From Nematostella vectensis (Eukaryota > Cnidaria > Anthozoa > Actiniaria > Edwardsiidae): a stretch of 64,000 bases of DNA. Location: assembly GCF_932526225.1 (NCBI RefSeq), contig NC_064047.1, positions 6,757,501 through 6,821,500 on the forward strand, written 5' to 3'. The notes beneath the pieces are model-generated. The model was not told where the DNA came from, searched no databases, and worked only from the letters and a program-made list of their open reading frames with translations. Shown piece by piece: positions 39,336 to 50,575 of this stretch; the first letter of the stretch is position 1; each line of letters opens with the position of its first letter. The position numbers were made by a program, and so were the translations under genes.

Positions 39336-42300
39336 CTAAGGCTTACTATAGCTTTGCCAGCATTCTAACATAGAGTGCTCATACGGCTTTGAGTCATAAC
39401 GGCCCTGTAGTTTGACCACTGAGGGTCTAATGATGTCTGGTTCCATTTTAAGTTCATTCTTAAGAAGTTCAAGATGATCCGCATTCATATCCATGTCCAG
39501 CAAAAAGTATCTGCAGGAAAAAGTGTGCCATTAGCAGGGTGACTAATGGACTTACAGTACTTTCCCTGTGGTAGAAGGGTAGCTAAGTGCCTTACCTCCC
39601 CTGTGTATGCCATTCAGCATGTGCCCTCATACGATACGGTAGCTGCTGTTGGCCAAGGTTTTCAATTTTTCTGACGACTCCACCCTTTGAAATAATGCTC
39701 TGGCAGGTTTGTCTCAAAATGTTACTGAACCCCTCCTGAGAGTCAAGAAGAAACAACAACTAAACTCATGTGAAAGGCAAGAATCAAACCCAGAGACCCA
39801 GTGAGAGAGGCACAGGCATTACAGAGTTACTCCCTGTCACCAATGCTCACTTAACCCTTTCACTCCTTGGTACTTTTGAGCAAAATTGTAAGTAAAACAG
39901 ACTGAAAACAGAACCCCCCCCCCCCCCCTATTTCAAGTCCAACACTACCAGTTAAGCTAAGCTACCGCTGACCCAAGACGGTATGCCTTGAAGTTTCCAA
40001 CAACGACTGCGGTGCCTTTTCTTTCTAGCAAAGGCACTGCTACAGTCTGTTGCTTACAACAGTTTTGCTTGTAGTTTGCTTAAAAATTACAGCTTTTTCA
40101 CATCTGGAGAGTGCCTTAGGACATCATGAAGTCTTTTTTGGGCATAATTAATGCTGTGCTTATGGATGTTTGCACGCTGAGGTTGATTCAATGGGATAAT
40201 TCCTTGTCTGGGCTTCACCAGGTGAGAAAGGAATTTTCTAGTGAATGGCCTCATACTCTCCAATGTGGGCCATCTTTGCTACCCAACCTTATTCAATAAT
40301 TGTTTTCAGGCTTTTGTTTATGAATTGGTCAGAAATCAAGGTTGATATTTTGACAAAAGAGTCAATTCTATTACATTGCTTAGATGCACTTTTGAAGGTC
40401 GTCTATGCCTTGGAGGATTCTATGAGTATCCGGGTCTGGTGATGTTTAGTTTGCATTTCTGACATTTTGGAGTTGGGCCTATATCTTACAGGCATCTCAG
40501 GGTGTTATGGCAATGAAAGACATAACCAAACACATAAAAAAATATTTGTGCCTTCCTGGCTTAGAAAAAAGGCTTTATGGCAAGCTTAGGGGCTGACAAC
40601 AGTGTATGCAAATTCTTGTTGATAGACAAGCAAGCCTCATTAAGTTATGGTAATATTTGCCTTTATAAATTCAAAGCAGCAACGTGAACCCACTTTAGAT
40701 ACTTTTCCTGTATATTCACCATCAAAGTGCTCTTATAACAGAACCTTGCCTGAATCTAATGGATTTTAGAGCATTTTTTTAAAGCTATGCATATCAGCGC
40801 TATCATTGAGCCAAGCCATGTCCAAGTAAAAAAATTCTATTTTCTAGGTAAAATATATTCACTTGCTGAAAATGGCACATATGTAATCCATTCCATTGGT
40901 GTATCTCACATCAAAAGTCCAAGAAGGCCTAGTTAATTAGATTAAAAACTAGGGGTGGTGGGTTAACCCTTTCACTCCTGGGTACTTTTGAGCAAAATTT
41001 AAAGAAAAACAGACTGAAAACAGAAACCTACCCCCTTATTTCGAGTCCAACACTACCAGTTAAGGGTGTACTGACATTAGTGTTACTCAGTACCGACATT
41101 GCTACGCTGGTCTGGTGGGGTTGAGCGCGTGCATATACATAACACGGAATTCGTCATTCCAAGCTTTCCTGAAGTAAAAGCAATAAAAATAAGCGTTTCA
41201 AGTTCCCAAAAATTGACTTTAAGTTGATCTCAGCCTTTTCGGGTGATGATATTTCCAATGTTTTGTAAAAACGAAGATTCAGCGAAGATTTAGTCAAGCC
41301 AACCTTTTTTAAGCCAAAGTTTTCAATTCTCACTACCTGCGCGTGCTGCAAACACCAAACGCTCGCGCACGCACTGAAAATTTTATTTCAAAGTAGCACG
41401 CGCTATATCAGAATTTTAAAATACTTTTTCAATTTTAATCTTGACATTATGGATGCCGTTCCTTTAAAGTATATATACCATGAAACACTATTGGATTTTG
41501 TTTTTAAACTTCATTTAAATTTCATCATGTGAGATATCAGTGTGTCTGAGCAGGTCGAATGAGCATGCGCAGGCTTTGTTTCACTTCCGGTTCTGCGTTT
41601 TCTAAAAAAAAGCTTTTTTTGTCGTCAAGTTATTTCAAAACGCAAATTTTTTTCTGTATTCCTTTTTAAAAAATGCTCCTTCATATAGCCAAGCATGGAT
41701 TTAGTGTTAATCTAACAGAAACCAAAATTATATCAAATAATCTGGATTTCAGGGCCTTTGAAAAATCATAAAAAAAACAATTACTCAATCATTTCTAAAA
41801 CGCATGCTTGGCTTAATGCGCCCATCCCTCAAGATTCATAAAACCTATTTAATATTTGTTTTCGAGCAATTTTACTTGAAATATTTGCTTTTATCTGTAT
41901 CTATGACGTCACATTATGGCGTCACGGGGTGACGTCATTAATAATAGTCAGCACATGTGGTGGTCAGCTTTTATGTTATATTCAATTTTCCTTAGCAACA
42001 GATGTCAGTACACCCTTAAGCTAAGCTACTGCTGACCCAAGACGGTATGCCTTGAAGTTTCCAACAACGACTGCGGTGCCTTTTCTTTCTAGCGAAGGCA
42101 CTGCTACAGTCTGTTGCTTACAACAGTTTTGCTTGTAATTACAGGTTTTTTTACATCTGGAGAGTGCCTTAGGACATCATGAAGTCTTTTTGGGCATAAT
42201 TAATGCTGTGCTTATGGATGTTTGCACCCTGAGGTTGATTCAATGGGATAATTCCTTGTTGGGCTTCACCAGGTGAGAAAGGAATTTTCTAGTGAATGGC

Positions 42301-43360
42301 CTCATACTCTCCAATGTGGGCCATCTTTGCTACCCAACCTTATTCAAAAATTGTTTTCAGGCTTATTCTGGGTTCCTTGGACCTGGAAATGTTTTAATTG
42401 GCTTTGGGGAAAAGAGACTTATAAAAAAATGTTATGATTCTGGGGGAGGAGAATGCCCGCCTGTCTGTCAAGGTGTTTCCAAGACTCCCATGATGCAGTG
42501 CAGGCATGCAAAATAGGCTAAACATGGTGACTCACTTCTAATGAAGGTTCTAGCATTGATTATTGTGACTGATTGCTGTAAAATGGGGTATCTATTTGAC
42601 GTATCTATTTGTGACTTGGTCTGTGTTTGCTTGTCTCTATTTGTAGTTCGGAATTTTGTGTCTTTTTTGGTAAGAAATATTTCTAAGTTTAAGCATTTGT
42701 TTATGAATTGGTCAGAAATAAAGGTTGATATTTTGACAAATGAGTCAATTCTATAACATTGCTTAGATGCGCTTTTGAAGGTCGTCTATGCCTTGGAGGA
42801 ATCTTTGAGTATCCGGGTCTGGTGATGTTTAGGTGATGATTTCCACATGCCTCAGTGTTCATCATACCATAAAAGAAGGCTAATACTAGGCTACTACTAG
42901 GCTACTAGTATTGACGTTTATGCCACTCAAAGCTATGATTCTAAACTGGCCAGCTTTCTTAAATTTCTTAGTATGAAACATACATGCATGGCTAGAAAAT
43001 ATAGTATGTGAATAATGCATAATCCCTTCCAGTTCTTTCTCTTGGTTTATTTGAAAAGCAAATACAAGGAATGACAGAGGCTTTTCCTCTTAAATGTGTG
43101 TGGTATACACAGTATGACAGACTTTTTGTACGGCTAGAGAAAGTGGTATGAAAGTATGCATATTCCCTCCCAGTTCTTTCCCTTGTCTGGCAGGCAAATC
43201 CTGGCTACCCGCCTGTAACTTTTAATCTGAGGTAAGAAAAGATCAACAAGATAAATATAGAAGCCTTAGGATTTCGTCCTACAATCAAATATAAAACTCG
43301 CGATATTTTACGTACCTTAGTAAGAACTCTCGCTATCATTATCAGCTCGTAGCGAGGCAT
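39336..43360 (-). CDS. MRPS6: mitochondrial small-subunit ribosomal protein bS6m (3 exons)
   Basis: Ribosomal protein S6 of the mitochondrial small subunit, which binds 16S-like rRNA together with bS18m. Exons (minus): 43360-43316, 39735-39596, 39510-39336; phases 0 and 2 join to a 119-aa protein plus stop (human about 125 aa). Evidence: start MPRYELIMIARVLTK, the universal N-terminal 'yEl' strand of S6; middle GGVVRKIENLGQQQLPYRM, the conserved 'G-v-ienLG-r-LaYri' segment; then YFLLDMDMNADHLELLKNEL and IIRPSVVK, the 'Y-l-df' and 'vlR--vvk' strands. Splice sites are GT-AG with good consensus (gtacgt, gtaagg; ctctcag, ttcctgcag). Intron 1 is 3580 bp and repeat-rich. A candidate poly(A) signal is at 39155-39150. 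The gene is easy to miss because no exon exceeds 175 nt. Confidence 0.93.
39741..39850 (-). repeat. tRNA-derived SINE-like sequence upstream of MRPS6 exon 2
   Basis: On the minus strand: ggtgacagggagtaactctg resembles an A box region, gggtttgattcttgcc a B box with two mismatches, followed by a T/G-rich tail ending ttgtttcttcttgactctcag. The tail is the polypyrimidine tract and acceptor of MRPS6 exon 2. Confidence 0.5.
39851..40453 (+). repeat. segmental duplication in MRPS6 intron 1, copy A
   Basis: About 600 bp highly similar to 40963-42832 (after removal of two insertions there). Shared landmarks: ttaaccctttcactcc, ctgacccaagacggtatgcc, ttggaagtttccaacaacg-like sequence, 'ttaggacatcatgaagtc', 'gtttatgaattggtcagaaat' and 'tatccgggtctggtgatg'. 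Carries the uninterrupted TTAA at the site where copy B has the 952-bp insertion. Confidence 0.85.
40963..42832 (+). repeat. segmental duplication in MRPS6 intron 1, copy B
   Basis: Same sequence as copy A but interrupted by a 952-bp TTAA-flanked element (41064-42015) and by about 330 bp of extra sequence at about 42367-42697 that copy A lacks. The order of all shared segments is conserved. Confidence 0.85.
41064..42015. mobile_element. 952-bp TTAA-flanked element inserted in duplication copy B
   Basis: Ends GGGTGTACTGACAT and ATGTCAGTACACCC are inverted; flanked by TTAA at 41060-41063 and 42016-42019. Copy A of the host duplication has a single TTAA at the matching place (about 39955), a direct empty site. 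No long reading frame, so it is non-autonomous (piggyBac- or Kolobok-like target choice). Confidence 0.9.
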
Positions 43361-43831
43361 GGCCGCTGTCCGTCCAACTGATCGCAAACTTCACTGTCTT
43401 CTTGATGCCACAAAATGTCTCTAAATTCCGTCTTTTTCACAGTTATAGATCCATGAGTGCACAATAGACAAACTATGATGTTATATAGCTTGTAAAATGG
43501 TAAGAACCGATACCAAAATACAGTAAATGGTATATCTCTCACGGTTAGTATTTCTGCAGCATCATAAAGGTGAATGTGCTAGGCATTCTTGGCATTGAAG
43601 GCCTGGTTATATCGTAACCACAGGAAACCCAACACAAACTATGAAATACAAAAAAACGTACAAAAGAATCTCATCCTGCTTCATATTAATAAAAAAAAAT
43701 AGAATAATGTTTGTTTTCGCCTGCTCTGCCTTGTTTGAAAATTGTTTTATAAGAAAGTGTCACTGTTTGACAAGTCTTTTTACTCGCCCATTGAGTCGTT
43801 GGGTACCCTGTGTTTTCCAAAACAAGGTGTC
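43361..43831. promoter_or_regulatory. putative bidirectional promoter between MRPS6 and the SDR gene
   Basis: The two start codons point away from each other and are 471 bp apart. No clear TATA box was seen for either. Head-to-head arrangement at this distance is typical of housekeeping gene pairs. Transcription starts are unknown. Confidence 0.45.
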
Positions 43832-46800
43832 ATGGCCGCTTCAGGAGTGTTGGGTTCTTTTACTGGTAAAGTGGCGCTTATTACCGGTAAGTCACTTCAC
43901 AGTAAAAACAACAAGTTCTATTACTACACATCCTATTATTATTACTGTACATCCTACTATTACATCCACCATGAGAAAAAAAAAACATTTCCTCATACAA
44001 CCTCTAATATTGTGTACACGCTCGGCCATACGCCGGTGTAAGAACCAGTGCATAACTGTCAACTCTCCCGCATTAGGCGGAAGTTTCAAGGTTTTGGACC
44101 CCTTCTCCCGCTCTCCCGCGTTTAGCACCAAATCTCCCGCTTTTTAGCGATTTTTATCGCTTCCGAAAAATTATTCAATAGAAAATCGTCATTTTGCCTA
44201 TTTTCTATTAAAATATTTGAAACAAAAATTCCCTTGCGTAGCGCAATTTATTTAAGACCCTCGTGAGATCTATAAGTGGATTCGTTTGCTTTCTATACGG
44301 CAAACAACTGCAAGGTTGAACCCACCCCTCCCCCAAAAAAATAATATCCCTACTCCCAAAATATTCTCAAGCCTTGAGATTTTCGGAGGTTGACAGGTAT
44401 GCCAGTGTATTGTGCATTAGTTGCACAATAGTAAAAAAACGAATCATGATGACAACAGAGCAATCCCAAGGTGTCCCCTGGGAATGCTTCTTACATTGGG
44501 GTGCTTGGTCTTATCACAAATTTATCTTCTTTCTCTCTCTCAACAGAGGGGGGGGGGGGGTAAAGCCTGTTGCAAATAAGCCCCATGCAAATAAAAGAAA
44601 CAACGGACGCTTGTTCTCTTGGCAAAATTTCTGAACAGCCAAGAGTAACTGATCAAAATTATTAATTTGGTTATTGGTGTTAATAACAGGGGGTAGCTCT
44701 GGTATTGGTGCAGCGACCGCCCTTCTTCTCTCAAAGCTTGGGTGTAGCGTGGCATGCGGTGGTCGCAGTGGAGAGAAGTTGGCCAAAGTGACACAGGAAT
44801 GCCAACAGCAAGGCAAGGGCAGTGAGGTACTTAACTAGGTATAATGCACATGGCAATTCACATGGTTTGTTAGGTTCAAAGATCAGGATAGAAATTGTAT
44901 TTACATAAGTGTGGCAAGGATATGCCTTGTATGTATATATTTATCAACCTGCTGTGCCTTTAGGTAGGTCTTGTACAGAAGTGTGCAGGCATAGAAACAT
45001 GAAACATTATTGACTATGTTATTGGAAGGAATGGCTTTCTTAGGAATGTTTTGGTATGGTGCACTTGTAAAAAAATCTGTTTTCCTGTCTTTATGGTTAG
45101 ATCTTCCTATGATTACACTCACTAAAATTAAACATAAAAAAGGCTGAGGAAGGGGGGGGGGAGTGGGTGTGCAGTCATATGTATCAAATGGAAAAAGCAT
45201 GTTATTTGAAGATCCCTTTTAATAAGGAATGACCCAATTTTTGGCCGCCAAGGGGGGTGCATGTGTACCCTGTGCACCCCCCTGTGTACCCCCTATGTAC
45301 ACACCTGTGCTCCCCCTGTGTACCTCCTATGTACAGACCTGTGCACCCCCCTGTGTACCCCCTATGTACACACCTGTGCACCCCCCTGTGTACCCCCTAT
45401 GTACAGACCTGTTTACCCTCCTGTGTACCCCCTGTGTACACACCTGTGCACCCCCTGTGTACACACCTGTGTACCCCCCTGTGCATTCCTTTGCACCCCC
45501 ATGTGCACCCCCCTGTGTACCCCCTGTGTACACACCTGTGCACCCCCCTGTGCATCCCTTTGCACCCCCATGTGCACCCCTCTGTGCACCCCCCTGTGTA
45601 CCCCCTGTGTACACACCTGTGTACGCACCTGTGCACCCCCCTGTGCACCCCCTGTGTACACACCTGTGCACCCCCCTGTGCACCCCCTGTGTACACACCT
45701 GTGCACCCCCATGTGCACCTCTCTTTGCACCCCCCTGTGTACACACCTGTGTAAAGCACAGTGTATTGTGAATAAAACTCATTCACTCCCTACCCATTAC
45801 CTTATAAGATATTAATATCAGGTATATTCAGGTGCTTGCTGTTGAGGGGGATTTATCTCATGAGAAAGATGTAAAAGACCTTCTGGAGAAGACCCTAGAA
45901 AAGTTTGGGAAGCTAGACATATTGGTGAACTGTGCTGGAATACTCCCCACAGGAACCATAGAGAACACATCCCTACAAACTTTTGATGAAGTCATGAATG
46001 TCAATGTGAGGTGAGGAATTAGGTGTAGGGGACTCTCCATATAAGTAGATGCAGTACTATCAGAATTGGCACTGCTATCTTTATCTGACTATAATTTGCA
46101 TCAACCATATGCCAAACATGCTATATCTTAGCGGTAAGAACTGCTATAAGAAGGTAAGAACCACACCCAAATTGCTATCCCCTTGGGTCAAAACTGATTT
46201 TGCTATCAATCACTCCTGTCTGTTGTAATGGGAGACCCCTCTCTCCCCATCCCCCCCCCTTGGTGAAAACTTCCCTACAATTATGCCTTCTATAAAATAT
46301 GATAACGCCCAAGTTCAACTGGTAGGCTGGGTTTAACAAGGCAGGTATGCAATAGAGTTGTATTTTACCTCACCTCCCCATCTCTCCTGTAACACCGCCC
46401 TGTCACTTTTCTTGCTTCTGTCATACTGTAGAGCCGTGTTTTACCTCACATCTCTGGCAGTTCCCCATCTCATCAAGACTGAAGGTATTTTAAAAAGATT
46501 TACTAAAATTAATGATTAGTTCTGGGATCTTATGCAAGAAGAGTGGAAAACAATTTGAAAGCAGATGAGAGCGTCAATTTAAGTTACATCAAAATTATAG
46601 AAAATTGGGAAAGTGGATTAGAAGGAGATGGGAATGAGAAAAAAAAGCATTGTTATTTTTAATGAAAAATAGTGGTAATTTCCCACAAAATAAGTCTCAA
46701 AAAGGTCCTTTTTTCAGAACCCTCAACAGGCACATTCCCAGGGTTGGGAGAGGGGGGAGCGCAGTCATAGGTATCATATGGAAAAGTCATAGTATTTGAA

Positions 46801-49575
46801 GATTCCTAAATTAGAAATGACTCCTTTTTAGGGTGTGCGTGCAAGGATGGTGGAAGGGAAGGGGCAGGGGGGCCGCCAGGCCCCCCACTTTTCTGAGGGG
46901 ATTTATATATGAACGTTTTTTTAAACCAATGGGTTTCAAGCGGTACATAAGCAACTGACAACAAATTTGTTGAACAGTTTAAAATCCTGTGCATTAAAAC
47001 CTAGGTTATTCCCCGAGTTTTTATAAATAGCGCATATAAATTTAAATACCAACAACCACCCCTCCCCCCTGAAACCACTACCCACCCCTCCCCCAACTTT
47101 CCCCGCCCACTTATGGGACCACTACGCCATACCCACCATCCTGAAAATGCTCAAAAATGAAAGTTTTTGTACAAGGAAAAACAACATCAGTACTGAAAAT
47201 TCCTCTATACACCCAAAATTTCAACTTCTACATGGTTTTTTTTTTTCTGGAATGACAAATTAATTGCTTAAATAAGCAATTAATTTTTTCCCTCCTCTAG
47301 GAGGGAAAATGTGAATACGGTAAGTGCCATCCACAAATAAGTCCCAACTACCTGCCACTGCGTTTTATTTTTAAAAGCCTGTTTTGTCATGGTTCTAGGA
47401 GGCTTTTCATTACTTTCTTATTGCTAAAAGGTACTTTCTCAATAAATAAAACGGGCTTTACAATATGAGCCTCCCTTGCAAAAGTTCCCCAAAAAGGGCA
47501 CTTGGGGCATGAAAAAATTAGATAAAGCTCCCTTGGTGCTAATTGCAGTATGTAATTAATATGTACCTTATGAGCACATCAAATCACAATGCTTTGACCA
47601 TGACTTTCACTTTAATTTAATAATTTATTTGTATTTAATTTTATTTGTATTTGCATCATCAGGTTGCATTGTGAATGTCTCAAGTGTGAATGGACTTCGC
47701 TCAGTGAGTACATTGGATAGCACATTGGTGTCACATAAAATTTGATTTTCATTGCATGATCTTTTGCTGCAGCTATAGTTGCAACCTTGTAGCATAACTT
47801 ACTCCTTAGAAATACTTTATGGTTATATGTTAAAGAAAAGTTACTATTAACTTTTAAAATATAACTGGAACTGCAAAATGACTAATACAACTTTCTCTTA
47901 TGTGAATGTTTTTTTCCCAGTTCCCTGGGGTTTTAGGATACAACATGTCCAAAGCCGCCTTGGATCAATTTACCAGATGTGTTGCCTTAGGTACAGACAA
48001 TTGTAAGAGAATGCAAACATGAAATCTGTGCAATGATTCTAATTAGTCGCATTATTTATTCCTTATTTGGTTAGATAGGTGTAATGTTAGCACTCTACAT
48101 TACACGATGTTTGAAAAATCCGTAAACTACTAACCTAAATCGGGTTGACAAGATATGAGACAAGATCTTTAATTATTTTAAAAGATATTCCCGTTACAGA
48201 ACATACTGCTAAAACGCAACTATTTACACTTGGGAGAGACACATATCTGACTGGTTGTTTTCCCCCCAGAACTTGCTCCAAAGAAAGTGCGATGCAACTC
48301 TGTCAAGTAAGTCCTGTAGTCTAATTGATTTACTATTGAAAAACCGATTTTGTGGTTGCAGGCTATTTTGAGAGACAATACAAGAGAGATTTTCCATGCA
48401 ACCTTCCTATCTCTCAAAGGAAAGCACTCTCAATTATTAAAGAGTTTTTAAGAGACTACATCATCAGATCATTTTAAAGCTCCCGTGAGCCAAACCTAAG
48501 GCTTGAAAATCTATTTTTAACTTAATTTTTCAAACCCATGACCAAGATAATCATAAAAAAGATGTGGAGTTCTTTATAGTAGATTCTGTTTCTCCTTCAA
48601 ATGGTGGGTTGTAAGCGACTAAGGGCCGATTTTATCCAGAATTGCAGCCATTGGCTGGAGCAGTCTAGCGAAAGCTTACAAAACAAAGTGCGTTACCGTG
48701 GCCACCTTGAATACTTTAGGTAGTAAGCCAATAGGGTTGCGAGAAATGTACTATGTGATTGACATGGGCGGCACTAGCCAATCAGCTAGACAGAGAAATC
48801 TTCGGTATAAACGCCGGCTTTTTCGCTACTCACTATTTATGGCTCAATAGATAGTGAGTACGGGAGCCAATCAAATTGCGAGATTTGTGATAGTATGTAT
48901 GTGAGTGGATTTATATTAATACAGAGAATAGATTCATTGTCTTAGCTTTATCTGATTCCTATTGACCGTCTCTATTCAAGCCCCTGATATTTACGTCAGC
49001 GTAGGTGCATTATCTGATTCCATATTGATCGTCCTTCTCATAGCCCTGGAGTGATAGTAACTGGTCTTCAAAGGCGAGGAGGTCTGGATGAGGAAGCTTA
49101 CCAAAAAGTATGTTGGATCTCAGATGCTTGACCTAGTATACAATACCCTGGTATCTACATTTACAATGACATTCCGTGCCCTAAGGATAAAACCAATCAC
49201 TTGTACTATCGGGAACATGTTACATTATACTTTTTATACCTCTACGTCGCTGCTTCCCTCTCTGTTTCCGTTTTCCTCGCTTGTAAAAATCTGCTGAACG
49301 TTTTCCAAAATTATTCGGAAAGTCGTTATGTGGTTGTTTTACCGCTTGTTGCTTTGTGGAAGATTTCCCTTATGATCATGAACCTAACATATGACAATAC
49401 CTTTTTCCTCTAGTTTCTCGAACATTCCAAGACTACGCATGCGCTCGGGAGACCTGGCGAAGCAGAAGAAGTTGCGCGCGCAATTGCATTCCTGGCATCC
49501 GCGGAGACCGCTGGATTTATCACGGGTGCGACTCTACCTGTGGACGGAGGACGCCACGCGATGTGCCCACGATAG
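43832..49575 (+). CDS. classical short-chain dehydrogenase/reductase (9 exons, 265 aa)
   Basis: NAD(P)-dependent oxidoreductase of the classical SDR superfamily, close in layout to bacterial FabG-like 3-oxoacyl reductases. Exons: 43832-43886, 44690-44826, 45832-46010, 46432-46484, 47663-47703, 47921-47990, 48270-48306, 49044-49107, 49414-49575; 798 nt, in frame throughout. Motifs: cofactor loop [12 protein letters not shown] split across exons 1 and 2 (TGxxxGxG); NCAG in exon 3 (here LVNCAGIL); NVSSVNG with the catalytic serine in exon 5; YNMSK (catalytic Tyr and Lys, YxxxK) in exon 6; NPG then a [18 protein letters not shown] segment and [11 protein letters not shown] near the C terminus. 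All catalytic residues are present. The N terminus [19 protein letters not shown] has no clear targeting peptide. Substrate cannot be told from sequence. Confidence 0.93.
43887..47662 (+). other. SDR introns 1-4: contents
   Basis: Intron 1 (43887-44689) has a 'ctcccgc' repeated tract at 44070-44140 and a poly-G run. Intron 2 (44827-45831) holds the GTGTACCCCC minisatellite. Intron 4 (46485-47662) has a dispersed 'gcagtcata-gtatcatatggaaaa' fragment at 46735-46900, also present at 45150-45260, C-rich tracts and a short palindrome at 47255-47285. No exons missed as far as phase continuity shows. Confidence 0.5.
45262..45755. repeat. ~500-bp minisatellite of GTGTACCCCC / GTGCACCCCC words
   Basis: About 20 copies of an 18-36-bp unit built from cccctgtgtac, acacacctgtgcacc. 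Stop-free in most frames on both strands, producing cysteine/proline-rich artefact peptides. It lies wholly inside SDR intron 2, 77 bp upstream of exon 3. Confidence 0.9.
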
Positions 49576-49697
49576 GTCAGCGGCTGTGCTTTGTGACGTA
49601 GATGGGTAGAAAATAGTGATAATAATAATATTCAACATTCAGACATGTTTAGGGTATGGTTTATAGGTAGCACTGGTGTCGGACAGAGGCAGTAGAA

Positions 49698-49909
49698 CAC
49701 TAATGGAGAGAGACCTGTGATTTTCCTGTGAAAAAAAAACTGTGAATTGAAACAACCTGTGTAAAACCTGTGGTTTAAATTTCACAGGTTTCTCAGAAAG
49801 ATCTGATCTCAGCCAAAAACCTGTGAAAAACCTGTGGTATTCCTATGAAAATCTTGTAATTTTTCACATGAAAATCACAGGGAAAATCACAGGTCTCTCT
49901 CCAGTAGTG
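49698..49909. mobile_element. 212-bp CACTA-type MITE with GAA target duplication
   Basis: Ends CACTAATGGAGAGAGACC and, inverted, CACTACTGGAGAGAGACC; GAA at 49695-49697 and 49910-49912. Interior made of cctgtg-a/cacagg words. The 3-bp duplication and CACTA termini match the CMC/EnSpm class. It lies 122 bp after the SDR stop codon, probably in the 3' UTR. Confidence 0.85.
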
Positions 49910-49929
49910 GAAGTAAAGATAAAGTTAAA

Positions 49930-50087
49930 TGACGGACCACGGGTGGTTCCGTGGGTCCAATAGAACCATCCTTTTAATAACACAATGACTGTGCTCGGAG
50001 GAAGACAATTGAGGGCTTGGAGGATTATTGTATTGTATTTTTTCAAGCTCAACCACCCTTTGAAAAATCCTGGATCCGCCACAGAAT
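49930..50087 (-). mobile_element. hAT-like fragment (TGGCGGATCCAGGATTTTTC)
   Basis: Minus-strand end ctgtggcggatccaggattt is a common hAT-type terminus in animal genomes. Only one end is clear. Confidence 0.4.
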
Positions 50088-50096
50088 TACTTCTTG

Positions 50097-50102
50097 AATA
50101 AA
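50097..50102 (+). terminator. candidate SDR poly(A) signal
   Basis: AATAAA 522 nt after the SDR stop, beyond the CACTA MITE. Confidence 0.3.
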
Positions 50103-50363
50103 AACATATTTGCTATTATTTTGATATCCACGTTCAGATGACAATAGCAGAATGTTATGCTAGCGTGTGGATTATGCTCAAAGTGCGGGGCTCACAAATA
50201 GCAAAATGTGGACACAAATAAGTTTGTGGTGCATTTAATTACCATTGGTACAAATGACAATGAAAAAAGATGCGAAACATCGCCACACTCCATTACACAC
50301 GAGGTTCCGCTAAAAAAGGGAATGTTCCTCCAACATTTTAGGTGGACGAGTCTAGGGATGATA

Positions 50364-50369
50364 TTTATT
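50364..50369 (-). terminator. candidate poly(A) signal of the GH29 gene
   Basis: AATAAA on the minus strand, about 207 nt beyond the stop codon at 50576-50578. Confidence 0.4.
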
Positions 50370-50575
50370 TTGGTTTAGAATATGAAATTTGAATTTAGCA
50401 AAAGCAATTGTCCTGACATGTTGACTCATTGACGGCTGATTGATAACTGATTGTTTTTTAACCCGGGGTGGGAGGAGCTTTCCCTTTTAAAGAGGAACCT
50501 CGTGTTTACTTATTATCCCTGAACCTTAGTGAGACCTGGTTCCTCAGGCATGCGCGTCATCACTGCTCGTGTCTC

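Noticed and set aside
39741-39850. A functional tRNA gene
   Set aside because: A and B box-like words are imperfect and no cloverleaf could be drawn; listed as SINE-like instead.
45229-45815. Open frames of 100-184 codons on both strands rich in Cys/Pro/Thr/Val or Gly/Cys/Thr
   Set aside because: All are readings of one minisatellite inside an SDR intron; no start context, no conservation expected, both strands open alike.
49088-49413. Frame running from SDR exon 8 into intron 8
   Set aside because: Leaves the SDR family after the gtatgt donor; exon 9 completes the conserved C terminus in phase.
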